DNA from: Candidatus Liberimonas magnetica
GTDB taxonomy: Bacteria; Elusimicrobiota; Endomicrobiia; Endomicrobiales; JAFGIL01
Assembly: GCA_020523885.1 (NCBI GenBank)
Contig: JAJAPY010000002.1
Coordinates: 172,023 to 236,022 of the forward strand
DNA length: 64,000 bases
Reading direction: 5' to 3'
In this document: positions 35,256 through 43,903 of the stretch, one piece after another
Layout: each line of letters opens with the position of its first letter
Position numbering within the stretch: position 1 is the stretch's first letter
Translations under genes and position numbers: made by a program
Notes under the pieces: generated by a model
Told to the model about the DNA's origin: nothing
Databases searched by the model: none
Seen by the model: the letters and a program-made list of their open reading frames with translations, nothing else

Positions 35256-36527
35256 ATGAAATTAAAAGATATACCGGGTGCTCCAGGCGTATATCTAATG
35301 AGAGATGCCGGAGCAAAGATAATATACGTCGGCAAAGCTTCAAACCTCAAGAAGCGGGTAGCTTCCTACTTTAAAAAGGACAACACCACAAAAATAAGCA
35401 TAATGATGACTTTCCTGAGGCATATAGATTTTATACTTGCATCCAGTGAAAGCGAAGCGCTTATCATAGAAAACTATCTCATCAAGCAATATCAGCCGTA
35501 TTTCAACACGATGTGGAAGGACGATAAATCCTACCCGTACCTGAAACTTACGACAAAAGAAGATTTCCCCAGGCTGGTCCTGACAAGGAATAAGACAGAT
35601 GACGGGAATGAATATTTCGGGCCCTATCCTCATGTGATGGAGATAAAGAAACTTATCTCGTGGTTTTACAGGTTCTTTAAATGCAGGCCTTGCAAACTGG
35701 ATATCAGCGCCGGGTCATTGCCGGATATGAACAAGGTTAAATCATGTATTTATCTTCAATCAAACAAGTGCCCGGGCCCGTGCGTAGGAAAGATCACGTT
35801 TAAAGATTACCGGAAAAAGATTAACGAGATAAAAACCTTCCTAAAAGGCAGATATGGAATGCTTCTAAGCAAATGGGAAAAAGAGATGAAACTTGCAAGC
35901 AAGAGCTTGGATTATGAACAAGCTTCGGAAATAAGGGACAGGATAAAAGCGATAAAGCTGATAAACGAAAAAGTAACTATAAGGGAGATAAAACCTCAGG
36001 ATATGAGCTTATCTCTAAAAGTAACGGATGTCCTTAAAGAACTTAAAGATGTTTTAGGGCTCAAGAAATGGCCGATAACTATAGAAGCTTTCGATATTTC
36101 AAATATTTCAGGCACAAATTCAGTGGGTTCCCTGGTGAGGTTCCATAACGCTAAACCTGATAAACAAAACTACAGGAAATTCAAAATAAAATCCGTCACA
36201 GGAGCCAATGATACGGGAATGATAAAAGAAGTGGTTTATCGAAGGTATCACAGGCTAAAAGCCGAAAACAGGGGGTTTCCTGACCTGATACTGATCGACG
36301 GAGGGAAAGGGCAGCTTTCAAGCGCGATAAAAAGCCTGGAAAAATTGAATCTAAAGATACCTGTGATAGCCCTTGCAAAAAAAGAAGAAGAGCTATTTTT
36401 GCCGAACAGGGATGAGCCTGTTAAACTTGACAGGTCTTCAAAGCCTTTATTGCTTTTACAGGAAATCAGGGATGAAGCTCACCGCTTCGCTGTCAGTTAT
36501 CATAAGCTGTTAAGGGAAAAAATATAA
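35256..36527 (+). CDS. uvrC: Short UvrC excinuclease subunit
   Basis: UvrC makes the two incisions in nucleotide excision repair. This version has 423 residues against about 600 in typical UvrC. Present are the GIY-YIG nuclease (GVYLMRDAGAKIIYVGKASNLKKRVASYF near 10-40), the Cys cluster KSCIYLQSNKCPGPCVG, the UVR motif (LASKSLDYEQASEIRDRIKAIK, about 212-233) and the RNase H-like nuclease. The latter keeps its catalytic residues: FDISNISGTNSVGSLV, LILIDGGKGQLSSA and RDEAHRFAVSYHK. The insert between UVR and RNase H-like domain is very short and the helix-hairpin-helix tail is missing. The stop looks genuine and the rest is undamaged, so this is probably a natural short form. Confidence 0.85.
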   Translation: MKLKDIPGAPGVYLMRDAGAKIIYVGKASNLKKRVASYFKKDNTTKISIMMTFLRHIDFILASSESEALIIENYLIKQYQPYFNTMWKDDKSYPYLKLTTKEDFPRLVLTRNKTDDGNEYFGPYPHVMEIKKLISWFYRFFKCRPCKLDISAGSLPDMNKVKSCIYLQSNKCPGPCVGKITFKDYRKKINEIKTFLKGRYGMLLSKWEKEMKLASKSLDYEQASEIRDRIKAIKLINEKVTIREIKPQDMSLSLKVTDVLKELKDVLGLKKWPITIEAFDISNISGTNSVGSLVRFHNAKPDKQNYRKFKIKSVTGANDTGMIKEVVYRRYHRLKAENRGFPDLILIDGGKGQLSSAIKSLEKLNLKIPVIALAKKEEELFLPNRDEPVKLDRSSKPLLLLQEIRDEAHRFAVSYHKLLREKI

Positions 36528-36577
36528 AAGTGCAGGTACCCTGTAATGATAGGGAACCATAGGTCACGAAAGGGGTA

Positions 36578-37477
36578 ATGATGAAAAAAGAATTTGTTTA
36601 CGAGCTTCTTGACAATATCGATACCGGAGTGTACCTGGTCGATAAAGACAGGAAGATAATATTCTGGAACAAAGGAGCCCAGCTGATAACCGGTTACAAG
36701 AGCACTGAAGTATTAAGCCAGCCTTGCTGTGATAATATCCTAGTGCATATAGATGAAAACGGTATTAACCAGTGCGGCTCAACATGCCCGCTTTTTGAAA
36801 CAATAGATACGGGCGTAAAATATGAAAGAGAACTTTATTTGCTTCACAAAACCGGTTATAGGGTACCGGTTTCCGTAATAGTGCTTCCGATCAGAGATGA
36901 GAAGGGTGCAATAACAGGAGCTGCTGAAATATTTAAAGACCGTTCCGGTAAGGTCGATTCCATTGAAGAGATAGATGAACTAAAAAAACTCATACTTTTT
37001 GATCCGTTGACCCATTCAGGGAACAGGCGTTTCGTCGAAATGAACCTCCACACCAGGTTTGCCGAGCTTATAAGGTATAATATCCCTTTTGGTGTTTTGT
37101 TCGTAGATATAGATGATTTTAAGGTCATAAATGACAAGTATGGCCATGATATAGGAGATAAGGTCTTGGCAATGGTGTCACAAACATTGAGCAAGAACCT
37201 CAGGACTTTTGATATTTTGGGAAGATGGGGCGGGGATGAGTTCGTTGCAGTTATCATAAATGTTAACGAGGGTCAATTATCCGCAATCGCCAATAAATTA
37301 AGGCTGCTTATCGAAAAATCGTTGTTAGTCATTTCATCTGAAATAATAACCGTAACTATATCTGCAGGTGCGAGCATTGCAGGAAAAGAAGATACCAATG
37401 AAACTCTGATGAAAAGGGCCGATAAACTTATGTATGAAAGTAAAAGTAAAGGCAAAAACAGTGTCACTGTTGGGTAG
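36578..37477 (+). CDS. PAS-GGDEF diguanylate cyclase
   Basis: It makes cyclic di-GMP from two GTP. Residues about 1-125 are a PAS domain (IDTGVYLVDKDRKIIFWNKGAQLITGYKSTEV) with a cysteine pattern (CC...CGSTC) that may hold a metal or sense redox. The GGDEF domain covers 135-299 with the intact active site GGDEF near 216-220. An inhibitory-site RxxD (RTFD) sits five residues before it, so product feedback is expected. No membrane segment is seen. The start may be either of two adjacent ATGs (36578, 36581) behind AAAGGGG. Confidence 0.88.
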   Translation: MMKKEFVYELLDNIDTGVYLVDKDRKIIFWNKGAQLITGYKSTEVLSQPCCDNILVHIDENGINQCGSTCPLFETIDTGVKYERELYLLHKTGYRVPVSVIVLPIRDEKGAITGAAEIFKDRSGKVDSIEEIDELKKLILFDPLTHSGNRRFVEMNLHTRFAELIRYNIPFGVLFVDIDDFKVINDKYGHDIGDKVLAMVSQTLSKNLRTFDILGRWGGDEFVAVIINVNEGQLSAIANKLRLLIEKSLLVISSEIITVTISAGASIAGKEDTNETLMKRADKLMYESKSKGKNSVTVG

Positions 37478-37484
37478 ATAAAGA

Positions 37485-38213
37485 ATGAGATATTTACTAA
37501 TAATCATGATTTTAATAATCAATTTATCGGATTCTTTTGCTGACATGGGTAAGTTAGTGCTGAAAAACGGGAAAGTATTTGAAGGTGATTTTAACAGGTC
37601 GCCGGACGGGAACTACTGGCTATATGTAAATAAGTGCATGATAAAATTTACAAAGGATGAAATAAGTAAAACAATTATCTATTCCAGAAATGAGCATGAG
37701 AACAAAACCGCGTATAATTTAAAAGCCGAAATGGGTAAACTAAATGTCTGTAAGGAAGACACAAAATATGACGAGATAATAAGTTATGCTGCCAGGAAAC
37801 ATAACCTGGACCCGGCGCTTATAAAGGCTGTAGTAAAAGCAGAATCCAATTTTAATGTAAGGAATTTGTCGTGCAAAGGAGCGTGCGGATTAATGCAGCT
37901 TATGCCTGATACTGCAAAAGGTTTGGGAGTGAAAGACTCCTATGAACCAAAGGCAAATATCTACGGTGGTACAAAATATTTAAGGTATATGCTTGAATTA
38001 TTTGATTGGGACCTTGAAAAAGCTTTAGCCGCCTATAATGCAGGGCCGAAAGCTGTCCTTAAATACCATGATGTGCCTCCGTATGACGAGACAAGAGGTT
38101 ATATAAAGAAAGTTTACAAAAATTATCAGGACTACAGGTATTCAAACAAAATATATACTTATACTGATGAATCCGGCAAGATGAATATATACAACATAAA
38201 AAGAAAACGGTGA
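37485..38213 (+). CDS. Lytic transglycosylase (SLT domain) with signal peptide
   Basis: A periplasmic peptidoglycan-cleaving enzyme. The signal peptide is MRYLLIIMILIINLSDSFA. A small N-terminal domain with KLVLKNGKVFEGDF...IKFTKDEISKTIIYS follows. The SLT domain starts near residue 95 (YAARKHNLDPALIKAVVKAESNFN) with the catalytic Glu in the KAESNFN motif at about residue 120. GACGLMQLMPDTAKGLGV, YGGTKYLRYMLELF and ALAAYNAGPKAVLKY are further hallmarks. The start lies eight bases after the diguanylate cyclase stop, so the two are probably co-transcribed. Confidence 0.88.
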   Translation: MRYLLIIMILIINLSDSFADMGKLVLKNGKVFEGDFNRSPDGNYWLYVNKCMIKFTKDEISKTIIYSRNEHENKTAYNLKAEMGKLNVCKEDTKYDEIISYAARKHNLDPALIKAVVKAESNFNVRNLSCKGACGLMQLMPDTAKGLGVKDSYEPKANIYGGTKYLRYMLELFDWDLEKALAAYNAGPKAVLKYHDVPPYDETRGYIKKVYKNYQDYRYSNKIYTYTDESGKMNIYNIKRKR

Positions 38214-38246
38214 ACCAACTATGTGGCTTCGTAGTAAATGACTTAA

Positions 38247-38546
38247 ATGAAAATTCCGCAACGAATATTAGACAAAATGAAGTTATATCCCAAATTTTAT
38301 CGGGCGGTTTGGCTGGCATGCAGTAAAATTCCGAAAGGGAAAACCCTGTCTTACAAAGAACTTGCAGTAAAAATCGGCAGGCCGAAAGCTTTCCGTGCAG
38401 TAGGGCTTGCACTTAAAAAAAATCCTTTTGCCCCTATTATACCATGCCACAGAGTAATAGGTTCTAAAGGTGGTCTGGTAGGGTATTCCGGTCCAGGCGG
38501 GATACAGAATAAAAGAAAAATGCTCAAAGAAGAAAAAGCGATATAA
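38247..38546 (+). CDS. Short MGMT/Ogt-family methyltransferase-like protein
   Basis: A 99-residue protein equal to the DNA-binding domain of O6-alkylguanine-DNA alkyltransferases. It has VWLACSKIPKGKTLSYKELAVKIGRPKAFRAVGLAL, then PIIPCHRVIGSKGGLVGYSGPGG. The acceptor cysteine of the PCHRV motif is intact, so direct alkyl transfer is possible, unlike ATL proteins where tryptophan replaces it. The N-terminal ribonuclease-H-like domain of full Ogt is absent. It would repair alkylated guanine or flag it. Confidence 0.85.
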   Translation: MKIPQRILDKMKLYPKFYRAVWLACSKIPKGKTLSYKELAVKIGRPKAFRAVGLALKKNPFAPIIPCHRVIGSKGGLVGYSGPGGIQNKRKMLKEEKAI

Positions 38547-38602
38547 AGTCAAATCCGAATTTTGAATCTCGAAAAATATCAATATTAAATTAAGGGAACA
38601 TC

Positions 38603-39319
38603 GTGAAACAGTGCAGGTTCATCATAAGCAAAAAACAAAACGGTTATTATAATATAGCCCTTGATGAGGCATTATTTAGTATATGCAAAGAATCAAAACC
38701 TCCATTCTCCGTATTCAGGATTTATACTTGGGCAAAGCCTTGTTTAACTATAGGATATTTCCAGAAATACAATGAAATATATGATGCCGACCTTTACAGG
38801 TGTAAAATAGATAAACTACCGGTCATAAGAAGGCTCACCGGCGGTTTAGCGGTCCTTCATAAAAACGATGTTTCTTATTCATTGATTACCAACTCCTCTG
38901 ACTGGCCGTATGTTTACGAACAGGAAAAAAGCTATAAAGCCGTGCATTCGACTATAAGGTCTGCTTTAATATATATCGGAATAAACGCAGAGTTCATTAA
39001 ATATGGTTTTGTATCAAGTAAAAATTCAGTTTGTGTCGATACAATGTTCAACTATGACCTGCATTTAAACGGAGAAAAGATTGTAGGTTCATGTCAAAGA
39101 AGGTCAGGAAAAATCCTATTGCAGCAGGGTTCTTTACATTTACCAGGTAAATATGACTTAAATAAATTAAGTTCTTCATTAAGAAAAGAGTTGAAAAATG
39201 TATTTAAAATGCAACTAATGCATTCTTCAGTTTCAGATAAAGAAAATAAACTCGCAAATGACCTTGTAAATAACAAATATTCTTCCGTAAGCTGGAGTCA
39301 GAAATTCATTAAAGCCTAG
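38603..39319 (+). CDS. Lipoate-protein ligase A-like protein
   Basis: A 238-residue member of the biotin/lipoate protein ligase (LplA/LipB) fold. Evidence is NGYYNIALDEALFSIC, FRIYTWAKPCLTIGYFQKYNE, the ligand-binding RRLTGGLAVLHKNDVSYSLI, and NGEKIVGSCQRRSGKILLQQGSLHL containing the lysine (KIVGSCQRR) used for lipoyl-AMP. It starts with GTG at 38603 behind AAGGGA. Octanoyl- or lipoyl-transfer are both possible. No lipoylated enzyme genes are close by. A short 123-base gap with one hairpin follows. Confidence 0.82.
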   Translation: MKQCRFIISKKQNGYYNIALDEALFSICKESKPPFSVFRIYTWAKPCLTIGYFQKYNEIYDADLYRCKIDKLPVIRRLTGGLAVLHKNDVSYSLITNSSDWPYVYEQEKSYKAVHSTIRSALIYIGINAEFIKYGFVSSKNSVCVDTMFNYDLHLNGEKIVGSCQRRSGKILLQQGSLHLPGKYDLNKLSSSLRKELKNVFKMQLMHSSVSDKENKLANDLVNNKYSSVSWSQKFIKA

Positions 39320-39442
39320 ATGTTTCCTAACTTTGACAAAAACTTATTAAAGAAGTATAATTTTCAACAAGAAATATTAATAAACAACCTAAAAGAGTTT
39401 AGGGCATTTCGCTATGCCAAAATGCTCTATAAGGAGAAAAGT
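39320..39442. other. Short non-coding gap with a hairpin
   Basis: The frame of the downstream coiled-coil gene is open here but looks non-coding; the better start has AGGAG directly before 39443. At about 39402-39427 GCATTT...AAATGC forms a short stem in GGGCATTTCGCTATGCCAAAATGCTC. It may weakly terminate or stabilise the upstream transcript. Confidence 0.4.
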
Positions 39443-39832
39443 ATGCCTAAGCAAGATAAGAATCCTAAAAATAATGATCATGTAACAAAAAATGAGTTTA
39501 AAGGAAGGTTGGACAAAGTAGATGTAAGATTTGACAAGGTAGATGAAAGATTCCAAAAGATAGATGGAAGATTTGACAAGGTAGAATTAGCATTGCAAAA
39601 TCAGGCTGCTGCGATTATATCCAATACTGAGGATATTAAAATTATAAAGGAGACAATGGCAACTAAAGATGATGTCCAAAAAATACTTTCAGCGGTAGAT
39701 AATATTGCACGCGATGTTATAGATGTAGGGCGCAAATCTGTTGTTAATACGCATAGAATAAATGAAATGGATATAAAAATTGAAGAACACGAAAAGCGTA
39801 TAAGCAGGTTAGAATCAGCTCATCATAAGTGA
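39443..39832 (+). CDS. Hypothetical coiled-coil protein with FDKVDxRF repeats
   Basis: I do not recognise a named family. The 129-residue protein has heptad-like repeats: RLDKVDVRFDKVDERFQKIDGRFDKVE at about 21-47, each unit seven residues, then alternate helices to the end (INEMDIKIEEHEKRISRLES). This resembles Bdr-like and tropomyosin-like coiled coils in other bacteria. No signal peptide or membrane segment is seen. The ATG at 39443 is chosen for the AGGAG seven bases upstream; an earlier in-frame ATG at 39320 abuts the lplA stop and lacks a site. Confidence 0.6.
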   Translation: MPKQDKNPKNNDHVTKNEFKGRLDKVDVRFDKVDERFQKIDGRFDKVELALQNQAAAIISNTEDIKIIKETMATKDDVQKILSAVDNIARDVIDVGRKSVVNTHRINEMDIKIEEHEKRISRLESAHHK

Positions 39833-39914
39833 TGCTCCACTTTTTTGTCCCTCAGCAAATTAACCAAACCAATTTGCAATCAATAATCAAGATATAAAGG
39901 AAAAAAATAAAAAT

Positions 39915-42557
39915 ATGTTAAAAATGATTTTAAATTCCATTTTCGGTTCGCAGAACGAAAGAATGCTTAAAAAAATGAAACCTAGGATAGATGCTATAAA
40001 TGCTCTTGAGCCAGAGCTAACTGCGTTAAGCGACGAGCAAATAAAAGCTAAAACCGATGAGTTTCGCAAAAGGCTTTCAAACGGCGAAACCCTTGATGAT
40101 ATCTTAACAGAAGCTTTTGCCTGCGTTCGCGAAGCTTCTAAAAGGACTATAGGCCTGCGCCATTTTGATTCTCAGCTGATAGGCGGGATCATTCTGCATC
40201 AAGGGAAAATAACTGAGATGAAAACAGGTGAAGGAAAAACTCTGGTAGCGACTTTACCCGTTTATTTAAATGCGATATCCGGGCTTGGTGTCCATGTCGT
40301 GACCGTGAATGATTACCTTGCAAAACGCGACAGGAACTGGATGGGGCCTATATATGAGTTTATGGGGTTGACTGTCGGTTTTGTCCAGCATGACATGGAA
40401 AACATAGACCGCCAGGCCAATTACAGGTGTGATGTAACTTATGTTACGAACAATGAGATAGGTTTTGATTACCTTCGCGATAATATGGTCATCTCAAAGG
40501 AGGACAGGGTCTTAAGGAACCTTAACTTTGCGATAGTCGACGAAGTAGACTCGATATTGATAGATGAAGCAAGGACTCCTCTTATAATATCGGGCCCTGC
40601 GGAAGAATCTACGGATAAATACTATATTTGTAACCGAGTAGTTCCTCATTTAAAAGGGAGAAAAATAGTTGAATCCGAAGAGATAAAAGCAAAATATGAA
40701 GGTGTTGACCTGACAGTGGGATATGATTATATAGTTGATGAAAAGAACCATTCTATAGTCTTAACCGAGCAGGGAGCGGCAAAAGCAGAAAAACTGCTGG
40801 GAGTCAAAAATATTTATGATGATTTACAGTCGGAATGGGTACACCATATCACTCAAGCGCTAAAAGCCCATAACCTCATGATCCGTGATGTCGAATACGT
40901 GGTTAAAGACGGCGAGGTCATAATCGTAGATGAGTTTACGGGAAGGCTCATGCCCGGAAGAAGGTGGTCTGAAGGGCTTCACCAGGCTGTTGAAGCAAAG
41001 GAAAATCTGAAAATAGCAGAAGAGAACCAGACCCTTGCCACCATAACTTTCCAAAATTATTTCAGGATGTACAAAAAACTGGCAGGAATGACGGGTACAG
41101 CCATAACTGAAGCGAGTGAATTCTGGGAAATTTACAAATTAGACTGCATTGATATACCTACTAATAAACCTATGATAAGGGAAGACCACCCTGATGTTAT
41201 TTACAGAACGACAAAAGAAAAATATGAAGCTATAGTTACAGCCATCGAGGGATTATGGAGAAAAGGCCAGCCTGTCCTTGTCGGTACACGCTCTATCGAT
41301 CAATCCGAGAAAGTATCTGTAATGCTGAGGCGTAAAGGCGTGCCGCATCAGGTTTTAAACGCCAAATACCATGAAATGGAAGCCCAGATCATAGCCCAGG
41401 CCGGGAAAAAGGCCGCTGTGACGATTGCAACTAATATGGCAGGCCGCGGCACCGACATAGTCTTGGGGGGGAATCCTCAAGACCCTGAAGAAGCGAAGTT
41501 CGTTATAAGTGCAGGGGGCCTGCATATCCTTGGTACAGAAAGGCATGAAGCAAGAAGAATAGATAACCAGCTGCGAGGCCGTTCAGGAAGGCAGGGTGAC
41601 CCCGGCTCATCGCGTTTTTACCTTTCTCTGGAAGATGAGTTGATGCGGCTGTTCGGTTCCGAGCGGATTTCCGGGCTCATGCAGAAACTTGGAATGCAGG
41701 AAGGCGAAGAGATTCAGCACCCTTGGATAAGCAAAGCCATCGAGAACGCACAGCGAAAAGTCGAAGGTATGAACTTTGATATAAGAAAACAGCTCCTAGA
41801 TTATGACAACGTTATGAATAAACAGAGAGAAGCTGTTTACAGGCTCAGGAACGAGATACTTGAAGGAGAAGATATATCTCAGACAGTTCAAGACATGCTC
41901 ATGGAATCGGTAGATAACAAACTGTTCATCTGGGCACCCGAGAAACTATATCCCGAGCAATGGGATATGGCAAGCCTGAGTGCCTGGCTTACAAGGACCT
42001 TTCAGGTCAAGCTGGATATTCCTAAAGACGAGTTAAATTATATGAAGCCGGAAGAATTTAAGGAATTAGTCGAAGGAAAAGTTAATGAGGCCTACAGTAA
42101 CAGGGAAAAAGAATTGACCGTGCCCATATTACATCAGGTCCAAAGAATGATACTCCTTCAGATGATAGATACTGCCTGGAAAGAGCATCTATACGACCTT
42201 GACCAGATAAAAAAAGGTATTGGTTTAAGAGCCTACGGGCAAAAAGATCCGCTCGTGGAATATAAGAAAGAATCCTTCGCTATGTTTGAGCAGATGATGA
42301 ACAGGATAAGAGAAGCTACTATAGAATACATTTTCCGTTTTCAACTTGTTCATGAGCCGCTCAGGCGTGCTCCTATCCCTGTAAACCGGATAGCAGGAAA
42401 CCCGCAGAACGGGAATGTAATGAATATTGCTGCACAAAAAACACTCGTTGGGGCCGGCGGTGTTTCAAAAGAAGTAACAATGCCGGCTAAACTCGGAAGG
42501 AACGACCCGTGCCCTTGCGGAAGCGGGAAGAAATACAAAAAATGCTGCGGCAAGTAG
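39915..42557 (+). CDS. secA: Preprotein translocase ATPase SecA
   Basis: Motor of Sec-dependent protein export at the inner membrane, 880 residues, normal length. Visible elements are the Walker A region [32 protein letters not shown], the preprotein-binding part, [58 protein letters not shown], and the C-terminal zinc SEC-C motif [13 protein letters not shown]. An AAAGGAAA lies upstream; the ATG at 39924 is an alternative start. It is the sole SecA seen here. Confidence 0.96.
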   Translation: MLKMILNSIFGSQNERMLKKMKPRIDAINALEPELTALSDEQIKAKTDEFRKRLSNGETLDDILTEAFACVREASKRTIGLRHFDSQLIGGIILHQGKITEMKTGEGKTLVATLPVYLNAISGLGVHVVTVNDYLAKRDRNWMGPIYEFMGLTVGFVQHDMENIDRQANYRCDVTYVTNNEIGFDYLRDNMVISKEDRVLRNLNFAIVDEVDSILIDEARTPLIISGPAEESTDKYYICNRVVPHLKGRKIVESEEIKAKYEGVDLTVGYDYIVDEKNHSIVLTEQGAAKAEKLLGVKNIYDDLQSEWVHHITQALKAHNLMIRDVEYVVKDGEVIIVDEFTGRLMPGRRWSEGLHQAVEAKENLKIAEENQTLATITFQNYFRMYKKLAGMTGTAITEASEFWEIYKLDCIDIPTNKPMIREDHPDVIYRTTKEKYEAIVTAIEGLWRKGQPVLVGTRSIDQSEKVSVMLRRKGVPHQVLNAKYHEMEAQIIAQAGKKAAVTIATNMAGRGTDIVLGGNPQDPEEAKFVISAGGLHILGTERHEARRIDNQLRGRSGRQGDPGSSRFYLSLEDELMRLFGSERISGLMQKLGMQEGEEIQHPWISKAIENAQRKVEGMNFDIRKQLLDYDNVMNKQREAVYRLRNEILEGEDISQTVQDMLMESVDNKLFIWAPEKLYPEQWDMASLSAWLTRTFQVKLDIPKDELNYMKPEEFKELVEGKVNEAYSNREKELTVPILHQVQRMILLQMIDTAWKEHLYDLDQIKKGIGLRAYGQKDPLVEYKKESFAMFEQMMNRIREATIEYIFRFQLVHEPLRRAPIPVNRIAGNPQNGNVMNIAAQKTLVGAGGVSKEVTMPAKLGRNDPCPCGSGKKYKKCCGK

Positions 42558-42615
42558 AAAATCAGTTATTAGTTCATAGTTCGTAGTAACCACAATTTAA
42601 AAAGAGAATAAAATA

Positions 42616-43839
42616 ATGAAAACAAAAAAGGCAAAAACAACAAGCGTTAAGGATTTAAAAATCGAGATTGCGCTCCTTTATAAGATAATCGAGATAATAG
42701 GGCAATCTACCAATTTAAATGAATTGATGCAGCAGATAGCAAAAGTCCTTGCGAGCACTTTGAAATGCGACAGCTGTTTTATTTATCTCTTGGAAGATTC
42801 TAAATTGGTGCTTTCAGGCGCCTGGCCTCCTCACCCGTTTCATTTGGGAAAATTGATTCTAGAGAAGGGCGAAGGTATTACCGGATGGGTTGCAGAACAT
42901 AAAAAACCCGTTTCCCTACAAAAAAATGCGTTCAAAGACCCAAGATTTAAAATATTCACTAATTTACCGGAAGATAGGTTCGCTGCTATATTATCCGCTC
43001 CTATTATTTTGAATTCAAAAACAATAGGGGTAATAAACCTGCAGAATAAAAGCCGGCGCGATTTTAATAAACAGTCAAATCTTCTTGTAAGCATTTCAAG
43101 CCAGATAGCCGGCGCGATCGAAAAAACAAAACTCCTGCAGGTTTCAAATAAAAAAACCAAACAGCTTGAAACGATCGCACGTTTATCCCGCAGTATAGTT
43201 TCAAACACATATTTATACGAGATACTCCAGTTGATAGTGACGATGACTGCCCAGACAATGAATTCAAAGATCTGTTCGCTTATGCTTTATAATGAAAAGA
43301 CGCATGAGCTTAAGATCGAAGCCACGCAAAGCCTCTCCGAAGACTACACGAAAAAACCTCCTATAAAAGTCGGACAGTCGGTTTCAGGCAAAGCCCTGGA
43401 ACTAAAACAGCCGGTGACTGTCCTGGACGTTACAACTGAACCTAACTATAATTATCCCGAGATAGCCAGAAGAGAAGGTTTATGCTCTATGATAGCAGTC
43501 CCGATGCTGGTAAAGGACAAACCTGTAGGGGTCATAAACTGTTATACGACCGAAAAACACAATTTCAGCGAAGAAGAAATAAACGTCCTGCAGACCATAG
43601 CGATCCAGTCGGCGATAGCCATAGAAAACACCAGGCTTTTTGAAGAATCAAAAGTAACGCGCGAGTCGCTTGAGACAAGAAAAATCGTTGAAAGGGCCAA
43701 AGGTATCCTTATGAGGGAAAGAGGCCTGGCAGAAGAAGAAGCCTTCAGGTTCTTGCAAAAACAGGCAATGAATATGCGCCGTAGCATGCGGGAAATAGCT
43801 GAAGCCGTCCTTTTAAGCGATGGGATCAAGAAACCATAA
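42616..43839 (+). CDS. GAF-GAF-ANTAR regulator
   Basis: A 407-residue signal protein. The first GAF domain (about residues 25-165) contains TLKCDSCFIYLLEDSKLVLSG and GITGWVAEHKKPVSLQKNAFKDPRF. The second (about 185-345) has TMNSKICSLMLYNEKTHELKI and PVTVLDVTTEPNYNYPEIARREGL. The C-terminal 55 residues (TRKIVERAKGILMRERGLAEEEAFRFLQKQAMNMRRSMREIAEAVL) form an ANTAR domain, which binds double-hairpin RNA leaders and prevents transcription termination. The ligand of the GAF domains is unknown. Its target RNA is not obvious in the window. It lies between secA and lnt. Confidence 0.88.
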   Translation: MKTKKAKTTSVKDLKIEIALLYKIIEIIGQSTNLNELMQQIAKVLASTLKCDSCFIYLLEDSKLVLSGAWPPHPFHLGKLILEKGEGITGWVAEHKKPVSLQKNAFKDPRFKIFTNLPEDRFAAILSAPIILNSKTIGVINLQNKSRRDFNKQSNLLVSISSQIAGAIEKTKLLQVSNKKTKQLETIARLSRSIVSNTYLYEILQLIVTMTAQTMNSKICSLMLYNEKTHELKIEATQSLSEDYTKKPPIKVGQSVSGKALELKQPVTVLDVTTEPNYNYPEIARREGLCSMIAVPMLVKDKPVGVINCYTTEKHNFSEEEINVLQTIAIQSAIAIENTRLFEESKVTRESLETRKIVERAKGILMRERGLAEEEAFRFLQKQAMNMRRSMREIAEAVLLSDGIKKP

Positions 43840-43841
43840 AA

Positions 43842-43897
43842 AATTCAAAATGAAAAATTAAAAATCAAGGTTCCCGCTGTGGCGGCCATAAATTAAA
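43842..43897. repeat. Partial copy of the nested inverted-repeat element
   Basis: AAATTCAAAATGAAAAATTAAAAATCAAGG followed by a degenerate GC hairpin CCCGCTGTGGCGG resembles the left half of the elements at 48629, 50004 and 51733. The right arm is missing. This gap has no other feature before lnt. Confidence 0.5.
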
Positions 43898-43903
43898 TTA
43901 ATT

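Noticed and set aside
39320..39442. N-terminal extension of the coiled-coil protein
   Set aside because: No ribosome site at 39320, while AGGAG stands directly before the ATG at 39443, and the extension contains a hairpin.
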